From assembly GCA_002347685.1 (NCBI GenBank), contig DDWS01000002.1:1-64000 (forward strand): a stretch of 64,000 nt of DNA. Direction: 5' to 3'. The notes beneath the pieces were generated by a model. The model was not told the origin of the DNA. It was given only the letters and a program-made list of their open reading frames with translations, and searched no databases. Source of the DNA: Syntrophaceae bacterium UBA2280 (lineage in GTDB: Bacteria > Desulfobacterota > Syntrophia > Syntrophales > Smithellaceae). Within the stretch, counting starts at the first letter, position 1. Each line of letters starts with the position of its first letter. The position numbers were made by a program, and so were the translations under genes. This document shows, one piece after another, positions 7,893 to 16,579 of the stretch.

Positions 7893-9578
7893 ATGATCAT
7901 TCAAAAAGAAGATTTTCTGAAAGAACTGGTTAATCCGGTAATCCTTGTAGACAGGGAGGGGAAGATTCTTTTCATGAATGACCCTGCGACGTTGCTGTTA
8001 AGTATAGCAGGTCTTCAGTCTATTCGTTCCATGGCCGATATCGATCCGCTGTTCGGGAAGCAAGAGTCTCCCGATATCCTGCGGGGTCCAAGAAAAATTT
8101 CTATAGGCAAGATCGCCCGCCGGATTCGGGTTTTTACGGATAGCATTGCCGAAAGGGAGAAGGTTTATCTGTATCTGTTCGATACCGCGGATGTCTTGAA
8201 ATGGATGGATTTCGAAAACTTTCTGGATTACATTGACGTTGCTGTCGCGATTACCGATCACAACGGGGTATTGGAGCAGCTCAATGAAACCCTTTCCAAA
8301 TACATCGGCGTCGATGTCAAGGAATGGGTCGGCTTGAATCTGCATGATTTGGTTAAAGAGCATGCGCTGACGGATTCGGCTTCCCTCAAGGCCCTGAGAG
8401 CAAAGAAACCGATGCAGACCAACGTCACCTATGGAACCGGGATAACGCTCCAGTGGCACAGCAGCCCTTTTTTTGACCACAGCGGGAAAATTCAGAAAGT
8501 AATCAGCACTGGGCGCGATGTGACCCGGATTATCCAACTGGAAAGTGATTTGTCCAGTTCGGAGACACTGAAAGACCAGTATTATAAACAACTGAACACA
8601 CTGGAGGTCTTACTGGGACGCGATCGGATTGTTTATTCCAGTGATCAAATGAAATGCGTGGTTCAGGTTGCGGTTAAAGCGGGTAAATTTGATTCGCCGG
8701 TTTTGATCTGGGGAGAATCCGGCGTGGGAAAGGAAATCATCGCAAAAGTTATCCACCAGACGGGAAGCAGGAGCGCGGGACCTTTTATCGGTGTCAACTG
8801 TTCGGCCATTCCTTCCGAACTTCTGGAGTCGGAATTCTTCGGCTACGAAGAGGGGTCCTTTACCGGGGCGAAAAAAGGGGGACGAAAGGGCCTGTTTGAT
8901 GAAGCGGAAAAGGGGACGCTCTTTCTGGATGAGGTAAGCGAACTACCCTTGGGCATGCAGAGCAAGCTCTTGCGCGTCATTCAGGAGAACGAGTATATGC
9001 GGGTGGGCGCCAATAAAACCATAGCCACTGATGTTCGAATCATTGCCTCGTCCAATCTTTCCCGGGAACAGCTTCTCGACGGGACGAATTTCAGACGTGA
9101 CCTTTTCTACCGATTAAGCGTCATCCCGATCCATATTCCGCCTTTAAGGGAAAGACGCGACGATATTCTACCCCTCATTCGCTTTTTTCTGAAAAGCTTG
9201 AACCTGAAGTATGGTTCAAAAATCAGGATCGACAACTCGCTCATTCCACGTTTTTATAACTACGAGTGGCCAGGTAACGTGCGGGAGTTGAAAAACTTCA
9301 TTGAAAGGCTGCTCGTTGTTGCCAATTCGGAAGAGGTCGGAGACACGGAATACGATCTCGTAACTCAACTGGAAATAAAAAAATCACCGGGACCGGATGG
9401 AGATATTGCCATTTCCCGTCTGATGCCATTGAAACAGGCCATAGACAAAGTTGAGGAGATTCTGTTCAAACGAGCCTACCAGGAATCCGGCAGTATTGAA
9501 AAAACCGCTGAACTTTTGGGCATCAACTCTTCCACGATATACCGGAAAATCAAAAAAGGGCAGGTGCAACTCAAATGA
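7893..9578 (+). CDS. PAS-containing sigma-54-dependent transcriptional activator
   Basis: I place the start at the ATG 7893 because GGAGAGG lies five bases before it; a GTG six bases upstream overlaps that site. The 561-residue protein has two PAS-like segments (about residues 8-100 and 105-215) and an AAA+ sigma-54 interaction domain (about 235-470). Walker A is GESGVGKE (274-281) and Walker B is TLFLDEV (342-348). A C-terminal Fis-type helix-turn-helix follows (about 520-560). The loop that touches sigma-54 reads GSFTGA (321-326) instead of GAFTGA. It is divergent from the CoA-thioester operon and probably controls it, sensing a ligand through the PAS domains. Confidence 0.9.
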   Translation: MIIQKEDFLKELVNPVILVDREGKILFMNDPATLLLSIAGLQSIRSMADIDPLFGKQESPDILRGPRKISIGKIARRIRVFTDSIAEREKVYLYLFDTADVLKWMDFENFLDYIDVAVAITDHNGVLEQLNETLSKYIGVDVKEWVGLNLHDLVKEHALTDSASLKALRAKKPMQTNVTYGTGITLQWHSSPFFDHSGKIQKVISTGRDVTRIIQLESDLSSSETLKDQYYKQLNTLEVLLGRDRIVYSSDQMKCVVQVAVKAGKFDSPVLIWGESGVGKEIIAKVIHQTGSRSAGPFIGVNCSAIPSELLESEFFGYEEGSFTGAKKGGRKGLFDEAEKGTLFLDEVSELPLGMQSKLLRVIQENEYMRVGANKTIATDVRIIASSNLSREQLLDGTNFRRDLFYRLSVIPIHIPPLRERRDDILPLIRFFLKSLNLKYGSKIRIDNSLIPRFYNYEWPGNVRELKNFIERLLVVANSEEVGDTEYDLVTQLEIKKSPGPDGDIAISRLMPLKQAIDKVEEILFKRAYQESGSIEKTAELLGINSSTIYRKIKKGQVQLK

Positions 9579-10204
9579 TTTACGTGTCGCATGCAATCGG
9601 AACTTCTTGTCGCGGGGTTTTCCGGTTTGCGTGTGGCCCGGCTTGTCTTTGATTTCCTTCCCCCGGGATAAACCAACGCCCCGAAAGACGGATTTTTCAG
9701 GTCTGGTGCGGGGCGTTGCATAAAATGAATTTACATAAATATGGATTGTTGATTCAGTTGCTCTAACTAAATCTAATAAAAACATAGTCTTTTGTGTATA
9801 TGTACACTTTAAAGGTATACATAACCTTTTTAAGCTCTCCCCCGAGCCGGTGGCCACCCCCGGGGATTATGATGTGTCGACGGTTACTGCCTGTGTCTCA
9901 TTATGAAGATGATATTCCGTAATATGGAATGATCCGGTGTTATAATCCATTCCAACAAGCGGCGGAATAATATTACGCCAACATCAAAGCGGGGGGAATC
10001 GATTATGCAGAAGATAAAAAAACCAAACGGATCAGCATCGAAAAAACTTAAATCTTCGTCAAGCGTCAGTGCGTCATCTATCTGTGAAGTGCCTGGTCAA
10101 AGTGCGTGTCGATCAGTCTAGAACTGCACCATATCTGAAGCAGTCCGCGCGAGGTAAAAAGTGAATGCAGAGAAGCCGACTATAATGCCTAAAGGGATGA
10201 ACGA
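9579..10204. other. Long intergenic region with one strong inverted repeat
   Basis: No gene is convincing here. A 10-base perfect inverted repeat, CAACGCCCCG (9674-9683) and CGGGGCGTTG (9709-9718), could fold with a 25-nt loop downstream of the sigma-54 activator. It lacks a following T-run, so it is not a clear intrinsic terminator. A 38-codon frame at 10005-10121 (lysine- and serine-rich) has only a weak upstream purine tract and no recognisable relatives. Confidence 0.45.
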
Positions 10205-11080
10205 ATGATCGCGAACACAAATGAACCAATCATGCAACATTGCAGCGAAAGGCTGCGCCGACGTCTTGATCTGAATACATTACCCGGGCTGTCGCTGCAG
10301 ATTCGGCAGTTTGGCGGGCCGGACAGGGCAGGGCGCTATAGCCTGCAGAACCATGGCGGGCAGGCCACGGAGCCTGCGGAAGAATGGTGCGACGGTGGAT
10401 TCTTTCAGAAGGTGAAGGGACGCTTTCGGGACGAATATCCGCAGCTATACAAAGACACGGACTGGCAATATCCGCTTGTCCCGCTGCTGATAGAGCCGAT
10501 GATTTCATTTGGCGATCCGGTGATGCGGATCAGCACCGGAATCAACTGGCTTGTCATCGGCGTATTGAAAAACGCGGAGAAATACTGCGCAGTGCTCGAT
10601 GTGGAAGTTCGTCCGCTGTTCAGACAATGCGGACTTGCCGGTCTCATGAAACAGATGGAAATAGAACTGGCCTTTGAAAGATCATGCGATTTTATCCAGA
10701 CATGGCATTGGCATTTAAACCCGGATTTCAACGCCGCGATCATACCCGGCCTACGGAGCGGATTTGTGCTTTTTCGCGGTTTTCCCGGCGACGGTGAGTA
10801 TTACGAGGAAAGCGGCCACATTCATCTGAGATATTATTTCGCGCAGGCCAAAAACAGGCGGTCGAGGGTGCGATTCAAGAATGGCAGTATCTTCACAAGC
10901 CCGGACGATAACGAGGCGATCGTTCGTCATCTGACGGGACACGGGAAATATCCCGGAACGGCGATCAAGCGCATCGATCGACTGGATCAGAACGAATCTT
11001 TCCGCCGGTTGAACAGGGTAACTGAGGTAGCTGTCGACCCGGATCGGAGGGTACATGCCTATCCCGTTGAATATCGGTAG
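10205..11080 (+). CDS. GNAT-like acyltransferase fold protein, function unknown
   Basis: The 291-residue protein is not recognised as a named family. Its middle part has a GNAT-like pattern: a strand ending in VLDVEVRP, a loop FRQCGLAGLM where the acetyl-CoA-binding (R/Q)xxGxG/A turn would be, a following helix, and a strand before HLNPDFNAA and a GLRSGFVLFRG segment. The N-terminal 90 residues and the arginine-rich C-terminus are unassigned. AAAGGGATG precedes the ATG. It stands alone between long non-coding stretches. It could be a real but orphan N-acyltransferase; I regard the fold as likely and the function as open. Confidence 0.55.
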   Translation: MIANTNEPIMQHCSERLRRRLDLNTLPGLSLQIRQFGGPDRAGRYSLQNHGGQATEPAEEWCDGGFFQKVKGRFRDEYPQLYKDTDWQYPLVPLLIEPMISFGDPVMRISTGINWLVIGVLKNAEKYCAVLDVEVRPLFRQCGLAGLMKQMEIELAFERSCDFIQTWHWHLNPDFNAAIIPGLRSGFVLFRGFPGDGEYYEESGHIHLRYYFAQAKNRRSRVRFKNGSIFTSPDDNEAIVRHLTGHGKYPGTAIKRIDRLDQNESFRRLNRVTEVAVDPDRRVHAYPVEYR

Positions 11081-11271
11081 CAGACAGACAGAGTGGCTGA
11101 ATCAGTGGAGCATCGCTAAAGGATGGGAGGTGGGAAAAACACGGGTCGAAATTCCAGATGCTAGAAATCGTATATTATTTGCTTTAAGCGGCATCCCGCA
11201 TAATCGACATTATGGCAGTAAGTGCCGGATCTTTGCTGATTGAAAAAACGTGGTGCGTTCTTTCAAAAGTT

Positions 11272-11466
11272 TTATGAAATAATGCCGTGCTCGATGCGTC
11301 CAAGCTCCGCAAGGACAAGCTCAACGCCAGCATCGCCCCGCAGCTTGATTACCTCCAGCGGCGACATGCCGCCCAGTGCTGTAATGGGTGAGTTGAGCCA
11401 GGCTTTCGCTTTTTCTTCATTGTCAAATACTTCCCGGGTACGCTTTATGACATGGTCAGGAATCAT
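11272..11466 (-). pseudogene. Xre/MbcA/ParS (DUF2384) antitoxin, C-terminal domain remnant
   Basis: The 64 residues (FDNEEKAKAWLNSPITALGG, then MSPLEVIKLRGD and LGRIEHGI) match the toxin-binding C-terminal domain of Xre/MbcA/ParS antitoxins, which pair with RES- or COG5654-type toxins. Full-length antitoxins of this type are about twice as long and begin with a helix-turn-helix. Here an in-frame TAA lies a few codons upstream of the first usable start, and no toxin gene follows. It is therefore most likely a leftover of a degraded toxin-antitoxin pair, sitting just past the tRNA-Lys gene. Confidence 0.65.
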
Positions 11467-11702
11467 GTTGTACTCAATAGCTTAAAAAGGAAGAAAAAGA
11501 AAGGCGTGATCAGCCGCTTAAACGGGCAGGTTACGCGTTGCCCGGCCCCTATGAGACGGACAGTGATGCCACAGGAGCAAAATCAATCTGAACCCGGTAC
11601 ACATTTCGAGGTGAGATCAGGCAGGCGAAAAAAGCCGTCGGTATTCGTGTATGCATTTTGTATGCAAAAGGCGCACATTTTGGCGTAATTTGGCGAGAAA
11701 CG

Positions 11703-11739
11703 AAAAAAGGGTCTCCAGTCATAAATACCGGAAACCCTT
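11703..11739 (-). terminator. Intrinsic terminator after tRNA-Lys
   Basis: Read on the minus strand, AAGGGTTTCC (11739-11730) and GGAGACCCTT (11716-11707) form a 10-bp stem with one G-T pair and a 13-nt loop. A run of Ts follows (As at 11703-11708 on the plus strand). It lies 9 bases beyond the CCA end of the tRNA and would end the serC-serA-purA-tRNA transcript. Confidence 0.75.
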
Positions 11740-11747
11740 GATTTTTC

Positions 11748-11822
11748 TGGTGGGCCGTGCGGGGATTGAACCCGCGGCCAACGGATTAAAAGTCCGCTGC
11801 TCTACCGCTGAGCTAACGGCCC
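11748..11822 (-). tRNA. tRNA-Lys (UUU)
   Basis: The minus strand folds as a complete tRNA. A 7-bp acceptor stem GGGCCGT/ACGGCCC is followed by discriminator A and an encoded CCA (11748-11750). The D arm contains AGCTCAGCGGTAGAGC, the anticodon stem is CGGAC/ATCCG around a CTTTTAA loop with anticodon TTT (11788-11790), and the T arm contains GGTTCAATCC. It lies 76 bases downstream of purA and just before a terminator, so it may be processed from that transcript or have its own promoter. Confidence 0.97.
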
Positions 11823-11898
11823 ACGTTGCTTATCGTTCGTTGTGAACACGGCTCTCTAACAGCTCGTCAGCCTTGTGTCAAGAAGAAACTGAGTCCTT

Positions 11899-13197
11899 TC
11901 AGTTTTCAAAAGGATTTTCCAGCTGAATGGTTTCTTCACGTCCGGCACCGACGGAAATCAGAACGATTCTGGCACCGGAGAGGTCTTCCATGCGCTTGAG
12001 ATAGGCTTTCGCGTTTGCGGGAAGATCGTTTAGGGTCAGCGCGCCGCTGATATCTTCTTTCCATCCGTCGAGCTCTTCATAGACCGGTTCACAGGAAGAC
12101 AGGGCTTTCATGCTGGCGGGCGCGGCATGGGTGAAATCGCCATGGATTGATTTGTAGCCCACGCAGATTTTAAGCTTGTCCAGACCGGTCAAAACATCAA
12201 GCTTGGTGATGGCCAGCGCCGCAATGCCTGATACCCTGACCGAATGTCGCACAAGCACCATGTCCAGCCAGCCGCAGCGCCGTTTCCGGCCGGTGGTCGC
12301 GCCGAATTCCTGTCCGACTTTTTGCAGGTGATCGCCGATCGGATCCTGCAGTTCCGTCGGGAAGGGGCCTTCTCCGACGCGGGTGGTGTAGGCTTTGCAG
12401 ATGCCCACCACGCTGGTGATGGCGCCGGGACCAATGCCGCTTCCGCAGGAGGCATTGCCGGATACTGTGTTGGAAGAAGTGACGTAAGGGTATGTGCCGT
12501 GGTCGATATCCAGATGACATCCCTGCGCGCCCTCAAAAAGAATCTTATTCCCTTTTTTTATTTCGCTATCTATGATGAGCGATGTATCGGCGACGTAAGG
12601 TTTGATCTTTTCAGCATAAGCCAGATATTCAGCGGCGATCTTGTCTGCGTCAAGCGCCTCCGTGCCGAAGAAGTTTTTGAGCAGGAAATTCTTTTCTTCG
12701 AGACTGTGGCGAAGCTTTTCACGAAACAGGTCCGCTTCGTAGAGGTCGCCCACGCGAATACCCGTGCGGGCGACTTTGTCTTCATAGGCAGGTCCGATGC
12801 CGCGCCCCGTGGTGCCGATTTTCTTTTGGCTGTGGCGGGTTTCGCGCGCCTGATCGATGCTGCGGTGATAGGGCATGATGACATGCGCTTTTTCACTGAC
12901 GTACAGGCGGGTGTCGGAAGGCAGAATGCCGGCGTCAGTCAATTCTTCGATTTCCGTTAGAAAAATAGCGGGATCGAAAACCACCCCGTTGCCGATCACG
13001 CAAATTTTATGATTATGCAGAATACCGGACGGAATCAAGTGTAAAACGGTTTTTCTGCCGCGCACCACAAGCGTATGCCCCGCGTTGTTGCCGCCTTGAA
13101 ACCGCGCGACCACATCCGCCATCTGCGTGTAAAGATCGACGATTTTCCCTTTTCCTTCGTCACCCCATTGAGTGCCGACAACCGCAACATTGGCCAT
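11899..13197 (-). CDS. purA: Adenylosuccinate synthetase
   Basis: The 432-residue protein is the GTP-dependent enzyme that joins aspartate to IMP, the first committed step to AMP. The N-terminal GTQWGDEGKGKIVD loop (residues 8-21), the NNAGHT motif, the TTGRGIGPAYEDK region and GVCKAYTTRVGEGPFPTE-like sequence are all present at normal spacing, and the length is typical. It starts six bases after the serA stop, so it is translated from the same message as serA and serC. Nothing is odd in the sequence. Confidence 0.97.
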   Translation of the reverse strand: MANVAVVGTQWGDEGKGKIVDLYTQMADVVARFQGGNNAGHTLVVRGRKTVLHLIPSGILHNHKICVIGNGVVFDPAIFLTEIEELTDAGILPSDTRLYVSEKAHVIMPYHRSIDQARETRHSQKKIGTTGRGIGPAYEDKVARTGIRVGDLYEADLFREKLRHSLEEKNFLLKNFFGTEALDADKIAAEYLAYAEKIKPYVADTSLIIDSEIKKGNKILFEGAQGCHLDIDHGTYPYVTSSNTVSGNASCGSGIGPGAITSVVGICKAYTTRVGEGPFPTELQDPIGDHLQKVGQEFGATTGRKRRCGWLDMVLVRHSVRVSGIAALAITKLDVLTGLDKLKICVGYKSIHGDFTHAAPASMKALSSCEPVYEELDGWKEDISGALTLNDLPANAKAYLKRMEDLSGARIVLISVGAGREETIQLENPFEN

Positions 13198-13203
13198 GAT
13201 TTC

Positions 13204-14793
13204 CTATTCCTGCATTTTAATCGGGATGACGGAAAGTACATGTGGTAATTTCCGTAGTTTGTCCAGAACGTCCGACGGCACGGGGGAATCCGTGTTCAGG
13301 ACGACCAGCGCTCTTTTTGCCTGAGCATCGCGGCTTAAATGTAGACGGGCGATATTGACTTTGTTGTCGCCCAGCATGGTGCCCAGGTTTCCGACCACGC
13401 CCGGACGGTCGTCGTTGGAGACGGCCAGCATATAGCCTTCCGGCACGATTTCCACGGAGAATTCATTGACCCGGACGATTCTCAGGTCGTTTTTACCGAA
13501 GACGGTTCCGGCCGTGGCGCTGATTTCTTTCGACGTTTTCACGGTCAGCGCGATCATCGTCGTGTAATCCTTGATTTCACTGCTTTTAGATTCAATAACC
13601 TTGATGCCGCGTTCCTTGGCAATGACCGGCGCGTTGATGTAATTCACGGTTTCGGTCAGAATCGGATCCAGAAGGCCTTTGATCAGCGAAATGGTGATCG
13701 GCGCGACGTTGTGGTTGAGGATTTCGCCGCTGTATTCGATATGCACTTCCTGGATCGCACCGGAAAGCATCTGCGCCTGAAAGGTGCCCAGTTTTTCGGC
13801 CAACGCCAGGTAGGGACGGATGGAGACCATGACGTCCGCGCTGACGGACGGGAAATTCACCGCGCCTTTGATTTCGCCGGTGGCGAAATAGGCGGCAATC
13901 TGATGCGCGATGGCGATGGCTACGCTGGTTTGTGCTTCGTCGGTGGACGCGCCCAGATGCGGTGTGCAGATGACATTATCCATACCGATCAGGTCCATAT
14001 TTTTGGTGGGTTCCTCTTCGAACACGTCGATGGCAGCGCCTGCGACCTTGCCGGATTTCAGTGCTTCCAGAAGGTCTTTTTCATTGACGATACCGCCACG
14101 GGCGCAATGGATCATGAACACGCCTTTTTTCATTTTGGCAAAAGATTCAGCGTTGACCAGATTTCTTGTTTCCGGCATCAGCGGCGAATGCACGGTGATG
14201 AAATCGGCGTTGGCATACAGTTCATTGAGGCTGACCAACGGAATACCCATCTGTTCGGCGATTTCCGGTGATATGAAAGGGTCGTGGGCGATAACGTTCA
14301 TTTTAAGGCCTTTGGCGCGGTCGGCCACGACGGCACCGACGCGACCCAGGCCGATGACGCCCAGCGTTTTGTTGCAATATTCGTTGCCCATGAACTTGGA
14401 CTTTTCCCACTTGCCTGCTTTCATCGAGGCGGTGGCCTGGGGGATTTTGCGCGCGAGCGACAGCATCATGGCGACGGCGTGCTCGGCGGTGGTGACCGTG
14501 TTGCCGCCGGGGGTATTCATAACGACGATCCCGCGTTTGGAGGCGGCGGGAATGTCGATGTTGTCCACGCCCGCACCCGCACGGCCGATGGCGGCCAGTT
14601 TGGTGGCCGCTTCAATGATCTCCGCCGTGGCTTTGGTGGAGGAGCGGACGATGAGCGCGTCGTAATCCTTGATAACGGCTTTAAGCTCGTCGGGCTTCAT
14701 ACCGGTTTTGACGTCAACCTTGATTCCCGGCGCGTTGCCAAGTATTTCCGCGACTTCGGGAGCCATGGAGTCGCTGACCAATACTCGCTTCAT
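13204..14793 (-). CDS. serA: D-3-phosphoglycerate dehydrogenase
   Basis: I start at the ATG 14793 because AAGGAG lies six bases before it; an ATG 15 bases upstream overlaps that site. The 529-residue enzyme oxidises 3-phosphoglycerate to 3-phosphohydroxypyruvate, opening serine synthesis. It has the NAD-binding GLGRVGAVVADRAKG motif, the catalytic Arg/Glu/His set (HCARGGIVNE, DVFEEEP, CTPHLGAST), an allosteric substrate-binding-type domain, and a C-terminal ACT domain (about the last 75 residues). This is the long form common in Deltaproteobacteria. It follows serC by 22 bases. Confidence 0.96.
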   Translation of the reverse strand: MKRVLVSDSMAPEVAEILGNAPGIKVDVKTGMKPDELKAVIKDYDALIVRSSTKATAEIIEAATKLAAIGRAGAGVDNIDIPAASKRGIVVMNTPGGNTVTTAEHAVAMMLSLARKIPQATASMKAGKWEKSKFMGNEYCNKTLGVIGLGRVGAVVADRAKGLKMNVIAHDPFISPEIAEQMGIPLVSLNELYANADFITVHSPLMPETRNLVNAESFAKMKKGVFMIHCARGGIVNEKDLLEALKSGKVAGAAIDVFEEEPTKNMDLIGMDNVICTPHLGASTDEAQTSVAIAIAHQIAAYFATGEIKGAVNFPSVSADVMVSIRPYLALAEKLGTFQAQMLSGAIQEVHIEYSGEILNHNVAPITISLIKGLLDPILTETVNYINAPVIAKERGIKVIESKSSEIKDYTTMIALTVKTSKEISATAGTVFGKNDLRIVRVNEFSVEIVPEGYMLAVSNDDRPGVVGNLGTMLGDNKVNIARLHLSRDAQAKRALVVLNTDSPVPSDVLDKLRKLPHVLSVIPIKMQE

Positions 14794-14815
14794 AACATTC
14801 TCCTTCATATTCTTA

Positions 14816-15943
14816 TTAAAGGCTTTTTACCTTCTCAATGAAAACTTTTTCCAGCTCGACGAGCGCCACTTTGAGATCCGCCTCCTCAACCGTCGGTCCG
14901 CACCAGAAACGATAACCGGCCGGCGCGTCTTTGTAGGAATTGATATCGTGGGCGATATTTTTCTTGCTCAAATCCGAAGCGATGCTTTTGAGGAACTTGC
15001 TTTTTTCATCTGCTGCCATCGCCGCGACTTTGGGATGTGTCACCGACAGGCAAACCGACGTGTTGGAACGGATTTTGGGGTCGGCAGCCAGAAATTCAAC
15101 CCAGTCGGTTTTGGCGACCCAGTCTTCAACGGCTTTGAGGTTGGCCTCGCTTTTTTTGATCAAACCGTCAAGGCCGATTTTGCCGGCCCAGTCGAGCGCG
15201 TCCAGATAGTCTTCCACGCAGATCATCGAAGGGGTATTGATTACGTCGCCATCGAAGATGGCCTTGTTGATTTTACCGCTTTTCTTGAGGCGGAAAATTT
15301 TGGGCATCGGCCAGGGCGGATCATAGGATTCCAGACGGGCGACGGCTTTCGGGCTCAATATCAGCATGCCGTGCGCAGCCTCGCCTCCGAGGCATTTCTG
15401 CCAGGAATACGTCAAAACATCGATTTTGCTCCAATCGACGGGCATTGCGAATACGGCGCTGGTGGCGTCACACAGGGACAACCCCTCACGGTTATCGGGA
15501 ATCCATTGATAATCGGGGACTTTCACGCCACTGGTGGTGCCGTTGGCGACAAAGACGACGTCGCTTTTCCAATCCACTTTCGTCAGGTCGGGAATCTGGC
15601 CGTAATCGGCTTTGATGACAGCCGGATTGAGCTTGAGCTGTTTGGCGACGTCTGTGGCCCAGCCGTCGGAAAAACTCTCCCAGACCAGCACGGTGACCGG
15701 CTTGGGGCCCAGAAGGGACCACATGGCACATTCAAAAGCGCCGGTATCGGAAGCCGGCAGAATACCAACAAGGTAATCAGCCGGAATGTTCAAAATTTTT
15801 CTTGTTTCGTTGGTGGCTTTGACAATTCTTTCTTTGCCCAGCGCGGAACGGTGTGAACGGCCGACCGGCGCACTTTTTAGCGCGTCGATACTCCACGCCG
15901 GTCTCTTGCTGCAGGGACCGGAACTGAAATTTGGGTTTTGCAT
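14816..15943 (-). CDS. serC: Phosphoserine aminotransferase (methanogen/alpha-proteobacterial type)
   Basis: The 375-residue PLP enzyme opens with MQNPNFSSGPCSKRP and carries the PLP-lysine in TYSWQKCLGGE. It has the LPASDTGAFECAMW phosphate-binding segment and a C-terminal GYRFWCGPTVE motif. This pattern is the divergent SerC branch found in methanogens and some proteobacteria, not the E. coli type. It makes O-phosphoserine from the SerA product. It heads the serC-serA-purA operon. A likely promoter is TTGAGA-N17-TATGAC about 70 bases upstream on the minus strand. Confidence 0.93.
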   Translation of the reverse strand: MQNPNFSSGPCSKRPAWSIDALKSAPVGRSHRSALGKERIVKATNETRKILNIPADYLVGILPASDTGAFECAMWSLLGPKPVTVLVWESFSDGWATDVAKQLKLNPAVIKADYGQIPDLTKVDWKSDVVFVANGTTSGVKVPDYQWIPDNREGLSLCDATSAVFAMPVDWSKIDVLTYSWQKCLGGEAAHGMLILSPKAVARLESYDPPWPMPKIFRLKKSGKINKAIFDGDVINTPSMICVEDYLDALDWAGKIGLDGLIKKSEANLKAVEDWVAKTDWVEFLAADPKIRSNTSVCLSVTHPKVAAMAADEKSKFLKSIASDLSKKNIAHDINSYKDAPAGYRFWCGPTVEEADLKVALVELEKVFIEKVKSL

Positions 15944-16093
15944 AGCGGACCATCCTTTTTTATTAAAATTATGGTGTAGTCATAGCAGTATTGAGGTCTT
16001 TTCTCAAGAAATTTAAACTGTAATCCATGCTCTATGACCGACGGTCGAGGCAGATGCACTCTATATGTTCGATAAATCAGCACAATAACAATT

Positions 16094-16135
16094 TTGACTT
16101 AAGTCAATGATCCACGGCGAAGATTGGTTTATAAA
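16094..16135 (+). promoter_or_regulatory. Crp/Fnr-type palindrome with aligned -10, upstream of cupin-flavodiiron operon
   Basis: A perfect 14-base palindrome, TTGACTTAAGTCAA (16094-16107), fits the TTGAC-N4-GTCAA form used by Fnr-like regulators, including what I recall for the nitrosative-stress regulator HcpR of sulfate reducers. A TATAAA box lies at 16130-16135. A start about seven bases later puts the palindrome centre at roughly -41.5, the classic spacing for activation by this family. The first gene starts at 16222. The palindrome and spacing are seen directly; the identity of the regulator is inference. Confidence 0.6.
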
Positions 16136-16221
16136 GTGTCTAAAAGATGGTAGGCTATTGCTTCAACACGATTTGCGCTTATTATCCATACTTCAACCCA
16201 ACATCTTCAGAAAGGATAGTC

Positions 16222-16560
16222 ATGATGAGCGAAAAAATTACACAGATCGATGACTTGACACGCGTGTTTCATCTCGCGGACCTGGCCGCCTACCAGGAAC
16301 AGTCCGTCGTCAGCCGCGAGATCATCCGCAAGGCTGCGGGAACGATGACCGTCTTTGCGTTTGATCAGGGGGAGGGTTTGAGCGAACACACGGCGCCTTT
16401 TGACGCGGCGGTTTATATTCTGGATGGCGAGGCGGAAATTCGCATTGATGGCAAACCGCATATCGTGAAGGCGGGGGAAATGATCATCATGCCGGCGAAT
16501 AAACCCCATGCGCTCAAAGCGGTGACCCGGTATAAAATGCTTTTGATCATGATTAAGTAA
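16222..16560 (+). CDS. Small single-domain cupin protein
   Basis: The start is taken at the ATG 16222, behind AAAGGA (16211-16216), giving 113 residues. Residues 40-110 form a cupin barrel: the first motif region is EGLSEHTAPFDAAVYILDGEAEI and the second is KAGEMIIMPANKPHALKA, with the metal-binding His and Glu positions only partly conserved. Small cupins of this sort are common beside redox-stress genes, but their substrates are unknown. Only 19 bases separate it from the flavodiiron gene, so they share a transcript and probably the Crp/Fnr-type promoter upstream. Confidence 0.8.
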   Translation: MMSEKITQIDDLTRVFHLADLAAYQEQSVVSREIIRKAAGTMTVFAFDQGEGLSEHTAPFDAAVYILDGEAEIRIDGKPHIVKAGEMIIMPANKPHALKAVTRYKMLLIMIK

Positions 16561-16579
16561 AAAAACAAGGAGGTGTGTT

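Noticed and set aside
10005..10121. 38-codon lysine/serine-rich frame.
   Set aside because: Weak start context and no relatives; not enough to call a gene.
11651..11845. Small frame containing RAGIEPAANGLKVRCSTAELT.
   Set aside because: This is the well-known spurious translation across a tRNA gene; tRNA-Lys occupies the region.
14669..15856. 395-codon frame antisense to serA/serC.
   Set aside because: Spans two genes on the other strand and shows no family motif.
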